Assembly: GCF_001261915.1 (NCBI RefSeq) | Contig: NZ_CVRT01000030.1 | Span: forward strand, 96,577-160,576 | From: Halorubrum sp. SD626R | GTDB taxonomy: Archaea > Halobacteriota > Halobacteria > Halobacteriales > Haloferacaceae | Direction: 5' to 3' | DNA length: 64,000 nucleotides | Part shown: positions 25,780 to 35,241 of the stretch, piece by piece | Position numbering within the stretch: position 1 is the first letter of the stretch | Layout of the letters: each line of letters begins with the position of its first letter | Notes under the pieces: generated by a model | What the model saw: the letters and a program-made list of their open reading frames with translations, nothing else | What the model was told of the DNA's origin: nothing | Database searches by the model: none | Position numbers and translations under genes: made by a program

Positions 25780-28365
25780 GTGTCACTTCCCCGTGCGAAA
25801 TCGCCGCGTCAACTCTATCGCGAGGTCCGATCCTATGACCGTGTGATCACCCCTGATGGCCCCCTCGCAAGCGCGATCAACCGACAGCTGGATCGATCAC
25901 ACCTAGGCCCTTTTGCAATCCCGCCACGCCGACTAGCAGTTGGCCGGCGCGAAGAATCTGAAGACCGCCTCGCGTTTCTCGATATCATCGCCGAGGAGGA
26001 CATCCCGTGGAAGCGCTGTGCGTACGCCGTCGGGAATATCCTCCAGTGCTGGGAGCATCAAGGATCACACGACGCGATCTTCGAATACGAAGCATACGTC
26101 GACGAGGCAACAACGCGCGCTGTTGAGCAGATTGGCGAGTTAGACACCGCGTCGATGCGGCTCACAACGGAGACGATGGATCCGGCACACGACGTGGTTG
26201 TTGTCGAACCAGCGATGCTCACTCATCTTGAGCAATCGTATCTCCCCGCCGAGTACGATACTGTCAGTCTCTTCACCGATGAGGCGTTTGAGTTGCCACC
26301 GGTCCGAATTCACGACTCCCCCACTGCAATCGTCGAGACAGTCGTTGATACACTCACAGCGGAGACAGCCGACACTGTCGGGATTGTTCTCGATCAGGAA
26401 AGTGAATACTCCCCACTCATCGAATCAGCGCTTGAATCAGCTGGGATCCCGTTTTTCGGCGGCCCAGGATTTACGGATCGAAGCGACCACCGATTATTCC
26501 TCCAGTTCCTGCGAACCGCATATCGTGGCACCGATACCCGGCTCACCCAGATTCGATCGTTGCTAACGGCGTCTGAGTGTGACGTCACAGATCGCGACAC
26601 AAACAAACGCCTCCACGAACTCGAAACAGACGAGTTAGCGTGGCTGACAGCGTTTTGTCGCAACATCCACGAGTACACCTTCTCTGAAGCGCTATCAGTC
26701 TTCGAACGCCGAACAGATACCACGCTCGAAGCGTTTCGCGATGAACTGACGACCCTCGGTATTGCCAACGAATCTGTCACCGAGCACCGGCTCGACGAGC
26801 TCGCTTACTATCTCCAGACGTACGAGGTGCCTGTCGACCGCGAGAACAAGGGTGTGTTGCTCGCCGATGCGAAGTCTGCCTCCTACGTTGGGCGGGATGT
26901 CGTGTTCTATCTCGGACTCGATGACGGATGGACACACGCGGCGCCCCGCCGTCCGTGGGTCGATCAGGATGCACAGTTCACACGGAATCTCAACAGCTTC
27001 CAACTGCTCCTCCAGAGCGGAAGCCAGCAGCACTATCTCGTCCAGGACGCAGCCGGTGGGTCACCGGTCACCCCGTCGCTGTACTTCGAGGAGCTGCTGG
27101 ACACCGATATCGACCGGTTCTCAGATCTCCCGTCGACAACACACCAGACAGTCACCAGCCAGCGGGATTCGGTTGGCTTCGAGCGACACCCCACCGACAT
27201 CACGCCCGAACCAATCGAAACGATCAGCAAATCGAGCCTCAACACCTACGTCAACTCACCCCGTGACTACTACTTTAGCCGGATTGTAGACACTCCCGAG
27301 AAAGCGCACCTCACCGAGGGCACGCTGCTCCATGATTTTGCCGAGTTCTACGCGACTCACCCGGATGTTGTCGATGAGACCACGCTTTCAGAGATCGTTG
27401 AACTGCTGGTCGAGCGGGTGCAGCCACTCGTAAGGTCGGTCGATGAAAAGACGCGTCGCACGGAGTATCGGGCGGGTCTTAAGACGATCATGTCATATCT
27501 GGATGCGAATCCGCCCACGGATGGCGCCTTTCTGACACCGTCCAGTGGGGGTGACAACGCCGTTGCCACACATTTCGATATGGCCGTCGAGTCACCCGTC
27601 ACTGAACGTCGGTTCGTCGATACGGATCGGCACATCAACGGGATGATCGACCTCGTTGAATCCCCTCGGGAGCTGCTCGATTACAAAAGCGGGAGCGAGG
27701 ACACAGCACGAGCGATCGTCAAAAACGCCGCCATCGACGACCCGACTGATACACCCGACTTCCAGGCACCACTTTATCTCACGTATTGGCGCTCACAGAC
27801 GCCCAACGAGGAACTCACCTTCACCTTCTTCTATGTTACCGAACTCGTCGACGAGGTCATCACTGGTGACGCCGATCTCAACGACGCGTTGACCACGGTC
27901 TCATACTACCCCGAATCACCAACAGACCACGTCCAGCGGGAGGCGTTTTTCGAGTATCTCCGCGAGCAGGGCTCTAAGAAATGCCAGAAAATCCTCTCGA
28001 AGATTGAGTACCCGACGTACGCAGCACTGTTCGATGCAGCGGCCTTCGTCGAAACAACCGACAGCGATGAACTCATTGAATCGGAGTTCGGTCAAACAAT
28101 GATTGAACGACTCAAAGCCGAGATTGGCGATTACAAATACGTGACGACGGGCAGCAAACAGGCACTCCGCGCGATGGCCGCACGGCAGCAGTCTGCCTTC
28201 TTCAAGCCCGATCTCGATGCATTTGAAGCATTCATTGACACACAGCTGACGGAGCTGAACCAACGTCGCACGGGAGCGGAGCCGTTCCCCGTTGCAGGTC
28301 TGGGTGGCGAGCCAAACTACCGGCGTGTGGACAATCGAGACCTGCTTCTGGAGGGCGACCAATGA
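25780..28365 (+). CDS. AddB-like PD-(D/E)XK nuclease subunit
   Basis: An 861-residue protein starting at GTG 25780. It has no Walker A, fitting a helicase-like but inactive N-terminal half. The C-terminal PD-(D/E)XK nuclease is seen at about 615-640 as INGMIDLVESPRELLDYKSG (Asp in GMID, then DYK), preceded by SKSSLNTYVNSPRDYYFSRI and GTLLHDFAEFY, which are typical of the RecB/AddB nuclease cap. No four-Cys iron-sulfur cluster was seen, unlike Bacillus AddB. The stop overlaps the start of the helicase gene by four bases (ATGA), so the two subunits are coupled. The role is processing of double-strand breaks and degradation of foreign linear DNA. Confidence 0.8.
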   Translation: MSLPRAKSPRQLYREVRSYDRVITPDGPLASAINRQLDRSHLGPFAIPPRRLAVGRREESEDRLAFLDIIAEEDIPWKRCAYAVGNILQCWEHQGSHDAIFEYEAYVDEATTRAVEQIGELDTASMRLTTETMDPAHDVVVVEPAMLTHLEQSYLPAEYDTVSLFTDEAFELPPVRIHDSPTAIVETVVDTLTAETADTVGIVLDQESEYSPLIESALESAGIPFFGGPGFTDRSDHRLFLQFLRTAYRGTDTRLTQIRSLLTASECDVTDRDTNKRLHELETDELAWLTAFCRNIHEYTFSEALSVFERRTDTTLEAFRDELTTLGIANESVTEHRLDELAYYLQTYEVPVDRENKGVLLADAKSASYVGRDVVFYLGLDDGWTHAAPRRPWVDQDAQFTRNLNSFQLLLQSGSQQHYLVQDAAGGSPVTPSLYFEELLDTDIDRFSDLPSTTHQTVTSQRDSVGFERHPTDITPEPIETISKSSLNTYVNSPRDYYFSRIVDTPEKAHLTEGTLLHDFAEFYATHPDVVDETTLSEIVELLVERVQPLVRSVDEKTRRTEYRAGLKTIMSYLDANPPTDGAFLTPSSGGDNAVATHFDMAVESPVTERRFVDTDRHINGMIDLVESPRELLDYKSGSEDTARAIVKNAAIDDPTDTPDFQAPLYLTYWRSQTPNEELTFTFFYVTELVDEVITGDADLNDALTTVSYYPESPTDHVQREAFFEYLREQGSKKCQKILSKIEYPTYAALFDAAAFVETTDSDELIESEFGQTMIERLKAEIGDYKYVTTGSKQALRAMAARQQSAFFKPDLDAFEAFIDTQLTELNQRRTGAEPFPVAGLGGEPNYRRVDNRDLLLEGDQ

Positions 28366-31208
28366 GTGAGGTGTCGCCAAACCCGGAGCAACAAGATCTC
28401 ATCACCTCGCTTGATGGGTTGTACCTCGTTGATGCTGGCGCGGGAACCGGGAAGACATTCACCGTTACCCGACGGTACGCGAATATCGTCGACCAAGACG
28501 GGATTGATCCGACGGACGTGCTGCTGGTGACGTTTACGAACAACGCAGCCGAAGAGATGCGAGACCGAATCGTACGGCACAGCGAGTACGGAATGCGAGA
28601 GCTTGCAGACGCACCAATCCAGACATTCCACTCGCTAGCACACGATATCCTCATCGAACACGGGCATGACGCGCCGTCCCATCTCGGTGTCGATGAGCCA
28701 ATCACGGACTCAACGCGAATCATCGACGACGAGATCATCGAGCAATCGTTGTTCCGTGAGTTCATCGGCCAGTTTACCGACACCCATCCAGAGTACGAAT
28801 CGTTTTTCGCGGCAGTTTCTGAGTCAACAGAGCTGCTGTCGCTCATCAAAGAGCTCTCGGCCAAAGGTGTCTTCCCGACAGCCACAGGGTGGTATCGAAA
28901 TGGTGAATCCCACCTCGACGGCGAGTTGGCTGCATTTGAGTCACTGTTTGCTGATCTGAACGAACCGCGGGATGACGGGAATAAGCAGTCGAAACTGCGA
29001 TCGAAGCTATACCGGTACGGAGAAAACAAGACGTACCTCCCGGAGGCACCCGCAAAGTGGGAGCTTCGCGGCGATGGCAAACAAGCCCCGCCGGATATCG
29101 CAGAACGCGTATTCGAAGCCGATCGGACGGCACTCAAGGAGTTCGTCCACGATGTGTATCATTCGTATCTCGAATTCGCGCTTGGGCGGAACTACCTGAA
29201 TTTCGGCTTCCTTCAGCTGTTTGCGTTCGTGCTATTGTGTGACGACCACGAGTTGCGCGAGCGACTCAGCTTTGAGTACGTGATGGTCGATGAGTTCCAA
29301 GATTCCAGTGAAATCCAGTTCAAGCTCATGCTGCTGTTGGCGAGCACGGACAACCTCTGTGTTGTGGGTGACTGGAAACAGAGCATCTACAGCTTCCAAT
29401 ACGCCGACGTCGACAACATCCGTGAGTTCAGCGATCGACTGAATGATTTTGCTGCCGAACTGAATCAGGGCACAGCCCGAGTGACATTCCCGACGGCTCC
29501 AATCGAGCGAAAGAAGCTAACCCGAAACTACCGCTCTACACAATCAATCCTCGACTTCTCGACGAAAGCGCTCACAGCGAAAGCGACAAAGAGCGAATCA
29601 CTCGATAAGGAGGCGATTGCTGAGTCTGTGACGCCACTTGAGGCGACAACGGATCGGGATGAGAGCCACATTGAGGCACTCACAAGCAAGTCGGAACACG
29701 AAGCCATCCTTGCCAAGATCGACGAAATTGTCGGGAATCCCGAGTACGCCGTCGAGGGCGATGACGGTATAACCACTGCGCCAGCGTATAGCGATATTGC
29801 GGTGTTGACGCGGACACGAGATTTCGGCCGGGAGCTGCTTGAGACAGCAGCGGACTACGACCTGCCGATGGCGTATGAAGGTGGAATGGAAGTGTTCCGA
29901 ACCGACGCCGCGAAGCTACTGTTGGCGTGGCTGCGGATTCTTGAACGCGACGCCGATCGTGGCTGGGCACTCGTTCTCGAAGCAGCCGGGTACACAATCG
30001 ATGAGACAAACACGCTCATCGACCGTGAGTCGTATCCGGAGGCAATGACGGCGTTTCGTGATGAGCTTCGTGAGTTAGCGACACTCGGTGGAGTCGCTCG
30101 CCGTGTGTTCGACCGGTACGACCGCACTGGCCCGACCGCTGACGTCGTGATTGAAACGATTCAGTCCGTGCATGGAACAACGACGTTCACTCGTGGGGAG
30201 GTGATTCAGTTCATCGAGGAGGCGATCGCAGAGGGCAGCACCCACGAAGTGGAGGGCGGCGCCGGAACGGATGCGGTCACTGTCCAGACGATTCATGCGA
30301 CAAAGGGACTTGAATATCCCATCGTCATCCTCGCAAATATGAATGCCAACAAGTTTCCGTCGACGGGTGGCGGCGGGAGTACGATCGAGTATACCGACCC
30401 AATCGGACTCCGACAACGCAAGCTCTACCGAGACGATGTACACGACGTGCCGTACGTCTACGACAGCTGGCAGACAGACGTGTTGAACGCGTGTCTACCC
30501 CAGCAGTACGACGAAGAGCGCCGGCTCCTCTACGTGGCTATCACGCGAGCTGAGAGCCATGTCGTGTTCACGAGCGGGCCTAACACGAACGCGTTCCTAG
30601 AATCGCTCCCGGTTCCCATCGAATCTGTCGAGCCGGATTTGTCGGACTTTGAATCACCGCCCAGTGAGCACGCACCGTTCACCATTGATCTCTCAGCGCC
30701 TGATGGGCCAGCAAGCTACTCGCCCCACACATTCATCGACGACGCTGTGTTTGAGGGTGATACCGGTGGGCGAGGCATGGAGTTCGGATCGGAGGTTCAT
30801 GAGTTCGCAGAGCGGTACGTGCTTGATGAACCGGTCGAAGCCGACAACGCTGACAAGCAACACGTGGAGACATTCCTGGAGTCGTTGCACGGCGAGACGA
30901 GAGCAGAGATCGACGCGTTCCTCCCGTTGACCATTGATAGTGAGACCGTCTCGATCGGAGGCATCATCGACTTACTCCACATCACGCCGGAGACCGCTGA
31001 GATTATCGACTACAAAACGGACCGCACAACCCACGCTGAGGCCGAATATCGAAAGCAACTCAGTGTCTACTATCATGTCGTTGCCGATCAGTACCCTGAC
31101 CGAACTGTCTCCGCATCGATTTTCTACACCGCCGATGGGACCCGGAGTACGATCGACCCGCTCAGCAAAGCAGCGCTCAAGAAGTTGGTGACATCCTCTC
31201 ACCCCTGA
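28362..31208 (+). CDS. AddA-like UvrD/RecB helicase-nuclease
   Basis: A 948-residue SF1A helicase with Walker A DAGAGTGKTFTVTRRYANIV (about 23-42), motif II VDEFQDSS (about 308-315), motif III VVGDWKQSIYSFQYAD, motif V TIHATKGLEYPIVI (about 643-656) and motif VI YVAITRAESHVV. The C-terminus is a PD-(D/E)XK nuclease (GGIIDLLHITPETAEIIDYK, about 866-885, Asp...Asp-x-Lys). This is the AddA layout: helicase plus one nuclease in the second subunit. Archaea more commonly use HerA-NurA, so a bacterial-type AddAB-like pair is notable. The stop lies inside a hairpin at 31200-31215. Confidence 0.85.
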   Translation: MSEVSPNPEQQDLITSLDGLYLVDAGAGTGKTFTVTRRYANIVDQDGIDPTDVLLVTFTNNAAEEMRDRIVRHSEYGMRELADAPIQTFHSLAHDILIEHGHDAPSHLGVDEPITDSTRIIDDEIIEQSLFREFIGQFTDTHPEYESFFAAVSESTELLSLIKELSAKGVFPTATGWYRNGESHLDGELAAFESLFADLNEPRDDGNKQSKLRSKLYRYGENKTYLPEAPAKWELRGDGKQAPPDIAERVFEADRTALKEFVHDVYHSYLEFALGRNYLNFGFLQLFAFVLLCDDHELRERLSFEYVMVDEFQDSSEIQFKLMLLLASTDNLCVVGDWKQSIYSFQYADVDNIREFSDRLNDFAAELNQGTARVTFPTAPIERKKLTRNYRSTQSILDFSTKALTAKATKSESLDKEAIAESVTPLEATTDRDESHIEALTSKSEHEAILAKIDEIVGNPEYAVEGDDGITTAPAYSDIAVLTRTRDFGRELLETAADYDLPMAYEGGMEVFRTDAAKLLLAWLRILERDADRGWALVLEAAGYTIDETNTLIDRESYPEAMTAFRDELRELATLGGVARRVFDRYDRTGPTADVVIETIQSVHGTTTFTRGEVIQFIEEAIAEGSTHEVEGGAGTDAVTVQTIHATKGLEYPIVILANMNANKFPSTGGGGSTIEYTDPIGLRQRKLYRDDVHDVPYVYDSWQTDVLNACLPQQYDEERRLLYVAITRAESHVVFTSGPNTNAFLESLPVPIESVEPDLSDFESPPSEHAPFTIDLSAPDGPASYSPHTFIDDAVFEGDTGGRGMEFGSEVHEFAERYVLDEPVEADNADKQHVETFLESLHGETRAEIDAFLPLTIDSETVSIGGIIDLLHITPETAEIIDYKTDRTTHAEAEYRKQLSVYYHVVADQYPDRTVSASIFYTADGTRSTIDPLSKAALKKLVTSSHP

Positions 31209-31215
31209 AGGGGTG
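31200..31215 (+). terminator. Perfect 6-bp stem hairpin over the stop of the helicase gene
   Basis: The palindrome CACCCCTGAAGGGGTG contains the TGA stop of the AddA-like gene in its loop. It could end transcription or protect the mRNA 3' end. Similar hairpins end IS200/605-type elements, but no transposase is present here. Confidence 0.4.
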
Positions 31216-31392
31216 GACTTCCGCTCGCTACGTGTTAGTAAAGGAGATTGATATATGGACGTAGAAGCTCAACCTATTCACCTCGTGTCAGGACCTATGT
31301 GGCAAAATAGAGCGTGTAGTCAGCAAGTCGGACGCTCTTACTCAATTCAGCTCTGTTGAAAGCCTTAGATTGTGATACGTTCCCCTCAAGGT

Positions 31393-31467
31393 CCGCTCAG
31401 TATAGGGGATTCACGGACCGCTCAGTACAGGGGATTCATGCATCGCTCAGTACAAAGTATTGACAGG
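31393..31467 (+). repeat. Three 25-bp tandem repeats
   Basis: Units begin at 31393, 31418 and 31443 with an exact 25-base period: CCGCTCAGTATAGGGGATTC, CCGCTCAGTACAGGGGATTC and the more diverged TCGCTCAGTACAAAGTATTG. They lie in a non-coding gap between the AddA-like gene and a convergent lipoprotein gene. The period is too short for a CRISPR. They may be binding sites (an iteron-like array) or the edge of a lost mobile element. Confidence 0.75.
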
Positions 31468-31470
31468 GGA

Positions 31471-32019
31471 TCAGGTCTCCGAAACGGTGATATCTAATTC
31501 GTACGTCTCCTCTCCGAGCGTGAGGGGGTTTCCAGTCCGCTGTATCGAATATCTCCCCGGAGGGGCGGCAAATTCATAGGTCTCAGACCGGGTTTCTTCG
31601 GGAGAGAGCCTAACACTGATCCCGATGTCGTTCATGCCGGTTATCCGACGGCCGTCCGTTTCTACGTGTTGACTCTCGACGTACTTTTTGTTCCATAAAA
31701 TTGCTTCAGGCGAATCTGGATCGTAAAGCGCCCCGAACGGGGCCGGAGCACCGGTCCCGTACTCAATTGCACTCTCCGTCTCGTTTTTTGCTATCAGTTC
31801 GATTACCGCCGGGGACTCTTCTGTAATCTCCGAACGAATAACGTCAGAATTGAGACTAATTGCTTCATCGCCGGCCACATGTGTGAGCGAGATCGTAACC
31901 GAAGGTCCGCCAACTGATCCTGAACCCTCGGCTGTCCCATCTTCAGTACGATTATTCAAACACCCCGAAAGGGCAAGTGCCGACGTTCCGACAGCCGAAA
32001 GAACACATCTCCGGTTCAT
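31471..32019 (-). CDS. Tat-type lipoprotein, function unknown
   Basis: A 182-residue protein with MNRRCVLSAVGTSALALSGC at the N-terminus: a twin-arginine-like pair followed by a hydrophobic stretch and a lipobox ending at Cys19. The mature part is beta-rich (VIELIAKNETESAIEYGTG and a C-terminal strand set), resembling small immunoglobulin-like haloarchaeal surface lipoproteins. It is likely anchored to the outer face of the membrane by lipid. No partner gene is evident. Confidence 0.7.
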   Translation of the reverse strand: MNRRCVLSAVGTSALALSGCLNNRTEDGTAEGSGSVGGPSVTISLTHVAGDEAISLNSDVIRSEITEESPAVIELIAKNETESAIEYGTGAPAPFGALYDPDSPEAILWNKKYVESQHVETDGRRITGMNDIGISVRLSPEETRSETYEFAAPPGRYSIQRTGNPLTLGEETYELDITVSET

Positions 32020-32122
32020 AGCTTCGATTAGTAACTAGCTACGAATAATTTTGTTGATGGAACAAATACCCATTTGAGAATCCGTTCGCAGCTTTCATCG
32101 ACCGGCTATTTCAGGCAAAAAT

Positions 32123-33322
32123 ATGTCTGAGGAATGGGATTTTAACAGAGCCCCCAATTCTTATCATCAATACTTTTCAAGTAAAGATATGCCAACACTC
32201 ACCAAGAGCGATCGACAGCAACTTCGAGCCGAATTCCATCGACATCTCGATGTCGGCCTACATCACGGTGCCCAACTCGCCGTCTACGTTGACGGGGATC
32301 TCGTTGTAGATTTTGCTGGCGGAACGACCGGACCGGACGGCGACGAAACGACCGCAGAAACGCGGCATCTCATTTTCTCGTGTACGAAGCCATATGCTGG
32401 CGTCGGCCTGCATCAACTCATCGAGCAAGGCGAGGCCGCGTACGATGACCCGGTTGTCGAGCACTGGCCCGAATTCGCCACCGACGGAACACAGAAAGCC
32501 GAGATCACCATCCGGCAGGTGCTTAGCCACACCGCCGGTATCCCATATGGCGATTTCGATGACCAGCCCGAAAAATGGGGAGACTGGGACGCAGTTGTCC
32601 AGGCCATGGAAGATATTGATCCGGTGTTTGACCCGGGTGAACAACCCGCGTATCATACGTTCAATTACGGCTGGGTTGTCGGTGAGCTCATCCATCGTTT
32701 ATCCGGTCAACACGTCGACGAGTATGTTGCCGAACACGTGTTCGACCCCTTGGAAATGGACCGCTCGTCGATTGGACTTAGCTCGGATGAAGATGACGAT
32801 GTGGCTACCCTCGCCGGATTCGAGATGTTCGACCGCTGCCGGGATGCCGGTGAAGGGTTAGGTATTCCAGCGTCTGAATCCGCGGACGCGTTCAACAACG
32901 AAGCCGTTCGACGTGCAGTTATCCCGGCGGCAAACGGCATTGGCACCGCCCGAGACATGGCGCGGTTTTACGCATGTATGGCCAACGGCGGTGAACTCGA
33001 TGGTACACGCCTGCTTGCTGAGGAGACAGTTGCTGAAGCGACTCGGACCCACGCTGAAACGGATTCCGACGGGACACTCTCGCGACCGGCCCGGTATGCG
33101 CTTGGGTTTTGGACTGGCGGATTGGCGAATGACATGTTCGGATCGTTCAGTCGCGAGCGGATGTTCGGTCATGCCGGGCTTGGGAGTATTTTTGGCTGGG
33201 GTGACCCTGAACTAAACGTCGGCTTCGCATACGTCACCAACGGGATCCGCGAAGAATCGTGGGAACATGCCGCTCGCGTTAGTGGGATGTCCGATGCCGT
33301 CCGGTTAGCGCTCTATGAGTGA
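32123..33322 (+). CDS. Serine hydrolase, class C beta-lactamase/esterase family
   Basis: A 399-residue protein with the serine-hydrolase fold. The catalytic Ser-x-x-Lys is SCTK at about residues 86-89, the second motif lies around FNYGWVVGELIHRLSG (Tyr-x-Asn position), and the HAGLGSIFGWGDPE segment near the C-terminus corresponds to the third motif. There is no signal peptide, so it is cytoplasmic; substrates are probably esters or peptides rather than antibiotics. The ATG at 32189 (MPTLTKSDRQ) is an alternative start that lines up better with the usual family start. Confidence 0.85.
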   Translation: MSEEWDFNRAPNSYHQYFSSKDMPTLTKSDRQQLRAEFHRHLDVGLHHGAQLAVYVDGDLVVDFAGGTTGPDGDETTAETRHLIFSCTKPYAGVGLHQLIEQGEAAYDDPVVEHWPEFATDGTQKAEITIRQVLSHTAGIPYGDFDDQPEKWGDWDAVVQAMEDIDPVFDPGEQPAYHTFNYGWVVGELIHRLSGQHVDEYVAEHVFDPLEMDRSSIGLSSDEDDDVATLAGFEMFDRCRDAGEGLGIPASESADAFNNEAVRRAVIPAANGIGTARDMARFYACMANGGELDGTRLLAEETVAEATRTHAETDSDGTLSRPARYALGFWTGGLANDMFGSFSRERMFGHAGLGSIFGWGDPELNVGFAYVTNGIREESWEHAARVSGMSDAVRLALYE

Positions 33323-33415
33323 GGTATCGTAGCAGTCGGCCCTCCAAGATCTGGCATCTCCGGGCTATCTTTGGCGTGATAGAGCGATTCATACTGAGAT
33401 CAACATGAGAGGGAA

Positions 33416-34654
33416 CTACGTCGGAAGGCTAACTGCGTGTTCTAACCCCCACTCGTTATCCAACACTGCCTCTTTGTCGTCCGTCCCACCAGTCGTCACC
33501 ACTCCGAGGTGGTACAACTGATACTTAAATTGGAAGTGAATCCCTGATCTGTAGATCCTTGGGTCAGTAAGCACAGAGTCGTCAATATCACCAGCTGCGG
33601 TGAGCACATTGTTCCGCCGATGCTGGCTGAAAAACACCTCAACAGCGAGCGGTTGGTTGATACGGGTTGCTTCAAGCGCCATATCAGCGATCGTTGCATC
33701 GCGAACCCCCTGATCGTGGAGTCGTTCGAGTGACTCAACAATCAGCCGAGTTGGTTCGTACTGAATCGCAACTGACCGTGCGAGTTGCGCCCATCGCGGT
33801 GCAAGCTCGGTGAATCGGGTTGAGCGACCGGTCCAGCTATCGAAGATCTCAAGCGCAGCTGTGACGCCCCCATGTTGGTCGCGAGCGAAGCGAACAACCT
33901 CAGCACCGAGGTGTGTGAGTGAGTCCCCGTTTGGCTGGGCATCAACGAGGTTCAACAGAATCGCACCGCGACGCCCATCAGAAATGGCGTTGATGACGTT
34001 ATCGGCGTAGACAACGTCTGTGTCACCATCGGCGGCAATCGCAAGCGCGTACCCGAGGTAGTTTTTCGGATGATTCACCGGGAAACTGCCATCGGTGAGC
34101 CGATGCGTAGTTGCTTGGAGTCGCACTGCATCAATCGTCGTGGAGAACTCACCAGCCCCAGTAACACGGGCAGGTTCGACGAGACGTGTAGATCCTGTAT
34201 CGTGGACGGCGATGACACCAACGTTCAGGTTCCGTGCATGTGAACGTGCCGCGTCGGTAATGCTGGTGGCCGGCGCAGCAACGTATCCAAGGTTGACTTC
34301 AGGGAGATGGGCGTGAGCTTGCGTGATGCCGCGAGCAACGTCTGTATCGCCCGGGTCGGAGTTGTGGCCTTTCGCCTCAATCACCGTAACTGGCGTCGTC
34401 GCTGCATCACCATTCAGTACCTCCGTTGCCGGCATGCCGACACCGAGTAAGTCTGGCTCGCCGGCGGCGAGTCGGAGCGTGTTGTACGGCGCGAGCCGCT
34501 CACGAAGTGCATCAGGAATTGTCCACCCACCCCACGTGGATTGCGTGAACTGCGTCTCCGTGACCGCATATTGATCCGGGCTTGTGTCGATATCCGGATA
34601 TAGAGTGTCTTTCGCGGCAGCAAGCACCGTTGGCTCGGCAAGCGTGACTGCCAT
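33416..34654 (-). CDS. PD-(D/E)XK nuclease-like protein, function unknown
   Basis: A 412-residue protein from the ATG at 34654 (MAVTLAEP); an extension upstream to 34750 looks like non-coding sequence. Around residues 65-100, EPDLLGVGMP followed by VTVIEAKGHNSDPGDTDVAR is the Asp...Glu-x-Lys core of a PD-(D/E)XK fold, with a Gln-containing helix GITQAHAHLPEVNLGYVA after it. The rest is helical with no known domain. A C-terminal relic of the same family occurs at 16.7 kb. Possibly a stand-alone defence or replicon-associated nuclease. Confidence 0.7.
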   Translation of the reverse strand: MAVTLAEPTVLAAAKDTLYPDIDTSPDQYAVTETQFTQSTWGGWTIPDALRERLAPYNTLRLAAGEPDLLGVGMPATEVLNGDAATTPVTVIEAKGHNSDPGDTDVARGITQAHAHLPEVNLGYVAAPATSITDAARSHARNLNVGVIAVHDTGSTRLVEPARVTGAGEFSTTIDAVRLQATTHRLTDGSFPVNHPKNYLGYALAIAADGDTDVVYADNVINAISDGRRGAILLNLVDAQPNGDSLTHLGAEVVRFARDQHGGVTAALEIFDSWTGRSTRFTELAPRWAQLARSVAIQYEPTRLIVESLERLHDQGVRDATIADMALEATRINQPLAVEVFFSQHRRNNVLTAAGDIDDSVLTDPRIYRSGIHFQFKYQLYHLGVVTTGGTDDKEAVLDNEWGLEHAVSLPT

Positions 34655-34846
34655 TGTACTGTCCTTCAGCGGATCGATGATATAGTTGGGGGAGCAGATG
34701 TCGCGAAAAGACGCAGTACGAGTGTATGACACACTAGCTGCAGCACTCACCGCGAGACTACAGTCCAGCTACCGCAACTAAATAGATATTGGAGACAGAT
34801 CCGCTCTGAGGCGGGTTTTTATATGTATGATATACGAAATAACGGT

Positions 34847-35140
34847 ATGAGCGATTCGGCGTCGCCAAGCGCCTCCGTCTCGCTATCTGAGCCGACAGAC
34901 ATTCCAGCCGTATTGAATCGAGTTGGTGTCGATTATGTCGATGTCCACAATCAGCGGCTGTTAGCGATCTATCAGACCGGTATCTTCAACGTGTCAACCA
35001 AGCCTGAGCCAGTATCGAACGCGCACACACTCAAGATCGAATGCTGGGAAGCCCCACTTCCGTCTCGTGGTGGTAAGCGATCACCACAAGAGCTTCTTGA
35101 CGAGTTCGCCGCGCTGTTTGAGGACGACGAGAATCCCTAG
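34847..35140 (+). CDS. Small acidic protein of unknown function
   Basis: A 97-residue protein whose ATG at 34847 lies about 25 bases after a TATA-like TTTTATATG, consistent with a leaderless transcript. Content: DIPAVLNRVGVDYVDVHNQR and a conserved-looking C-terminal SPQELLDEFAALFEDDENP. No family recognised. It is divergent from the nuclease-like gene, with a shared promoter region. Confidence 0.55.
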   Translation: MSDSASPSASVSLSEPTDIPAVLNRVGVDYVDVHNQRLLAIYQTGIFNVSTKPEPVSNAHTLKIECWEAPLPSRGGKRSPQELLDEFAALFEDDENP

Positions 35141-35241
35141 GCGGTGTCTAGGACCGCTCGGTTGAAACGGGAGTGACCGACCAAGAGTGTCAGGAACACT
35201 AGACTCAAGTCATCTACCACGTATTACGGTAAACACAATTT

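Noticed and set aside
28232..29137. Minus-strand open frame across the AddB/AddA junction (301 codons)
   Set aside because: Ser/Arg-rich antisense translation without motifs; both strand-sense genes are well supported.
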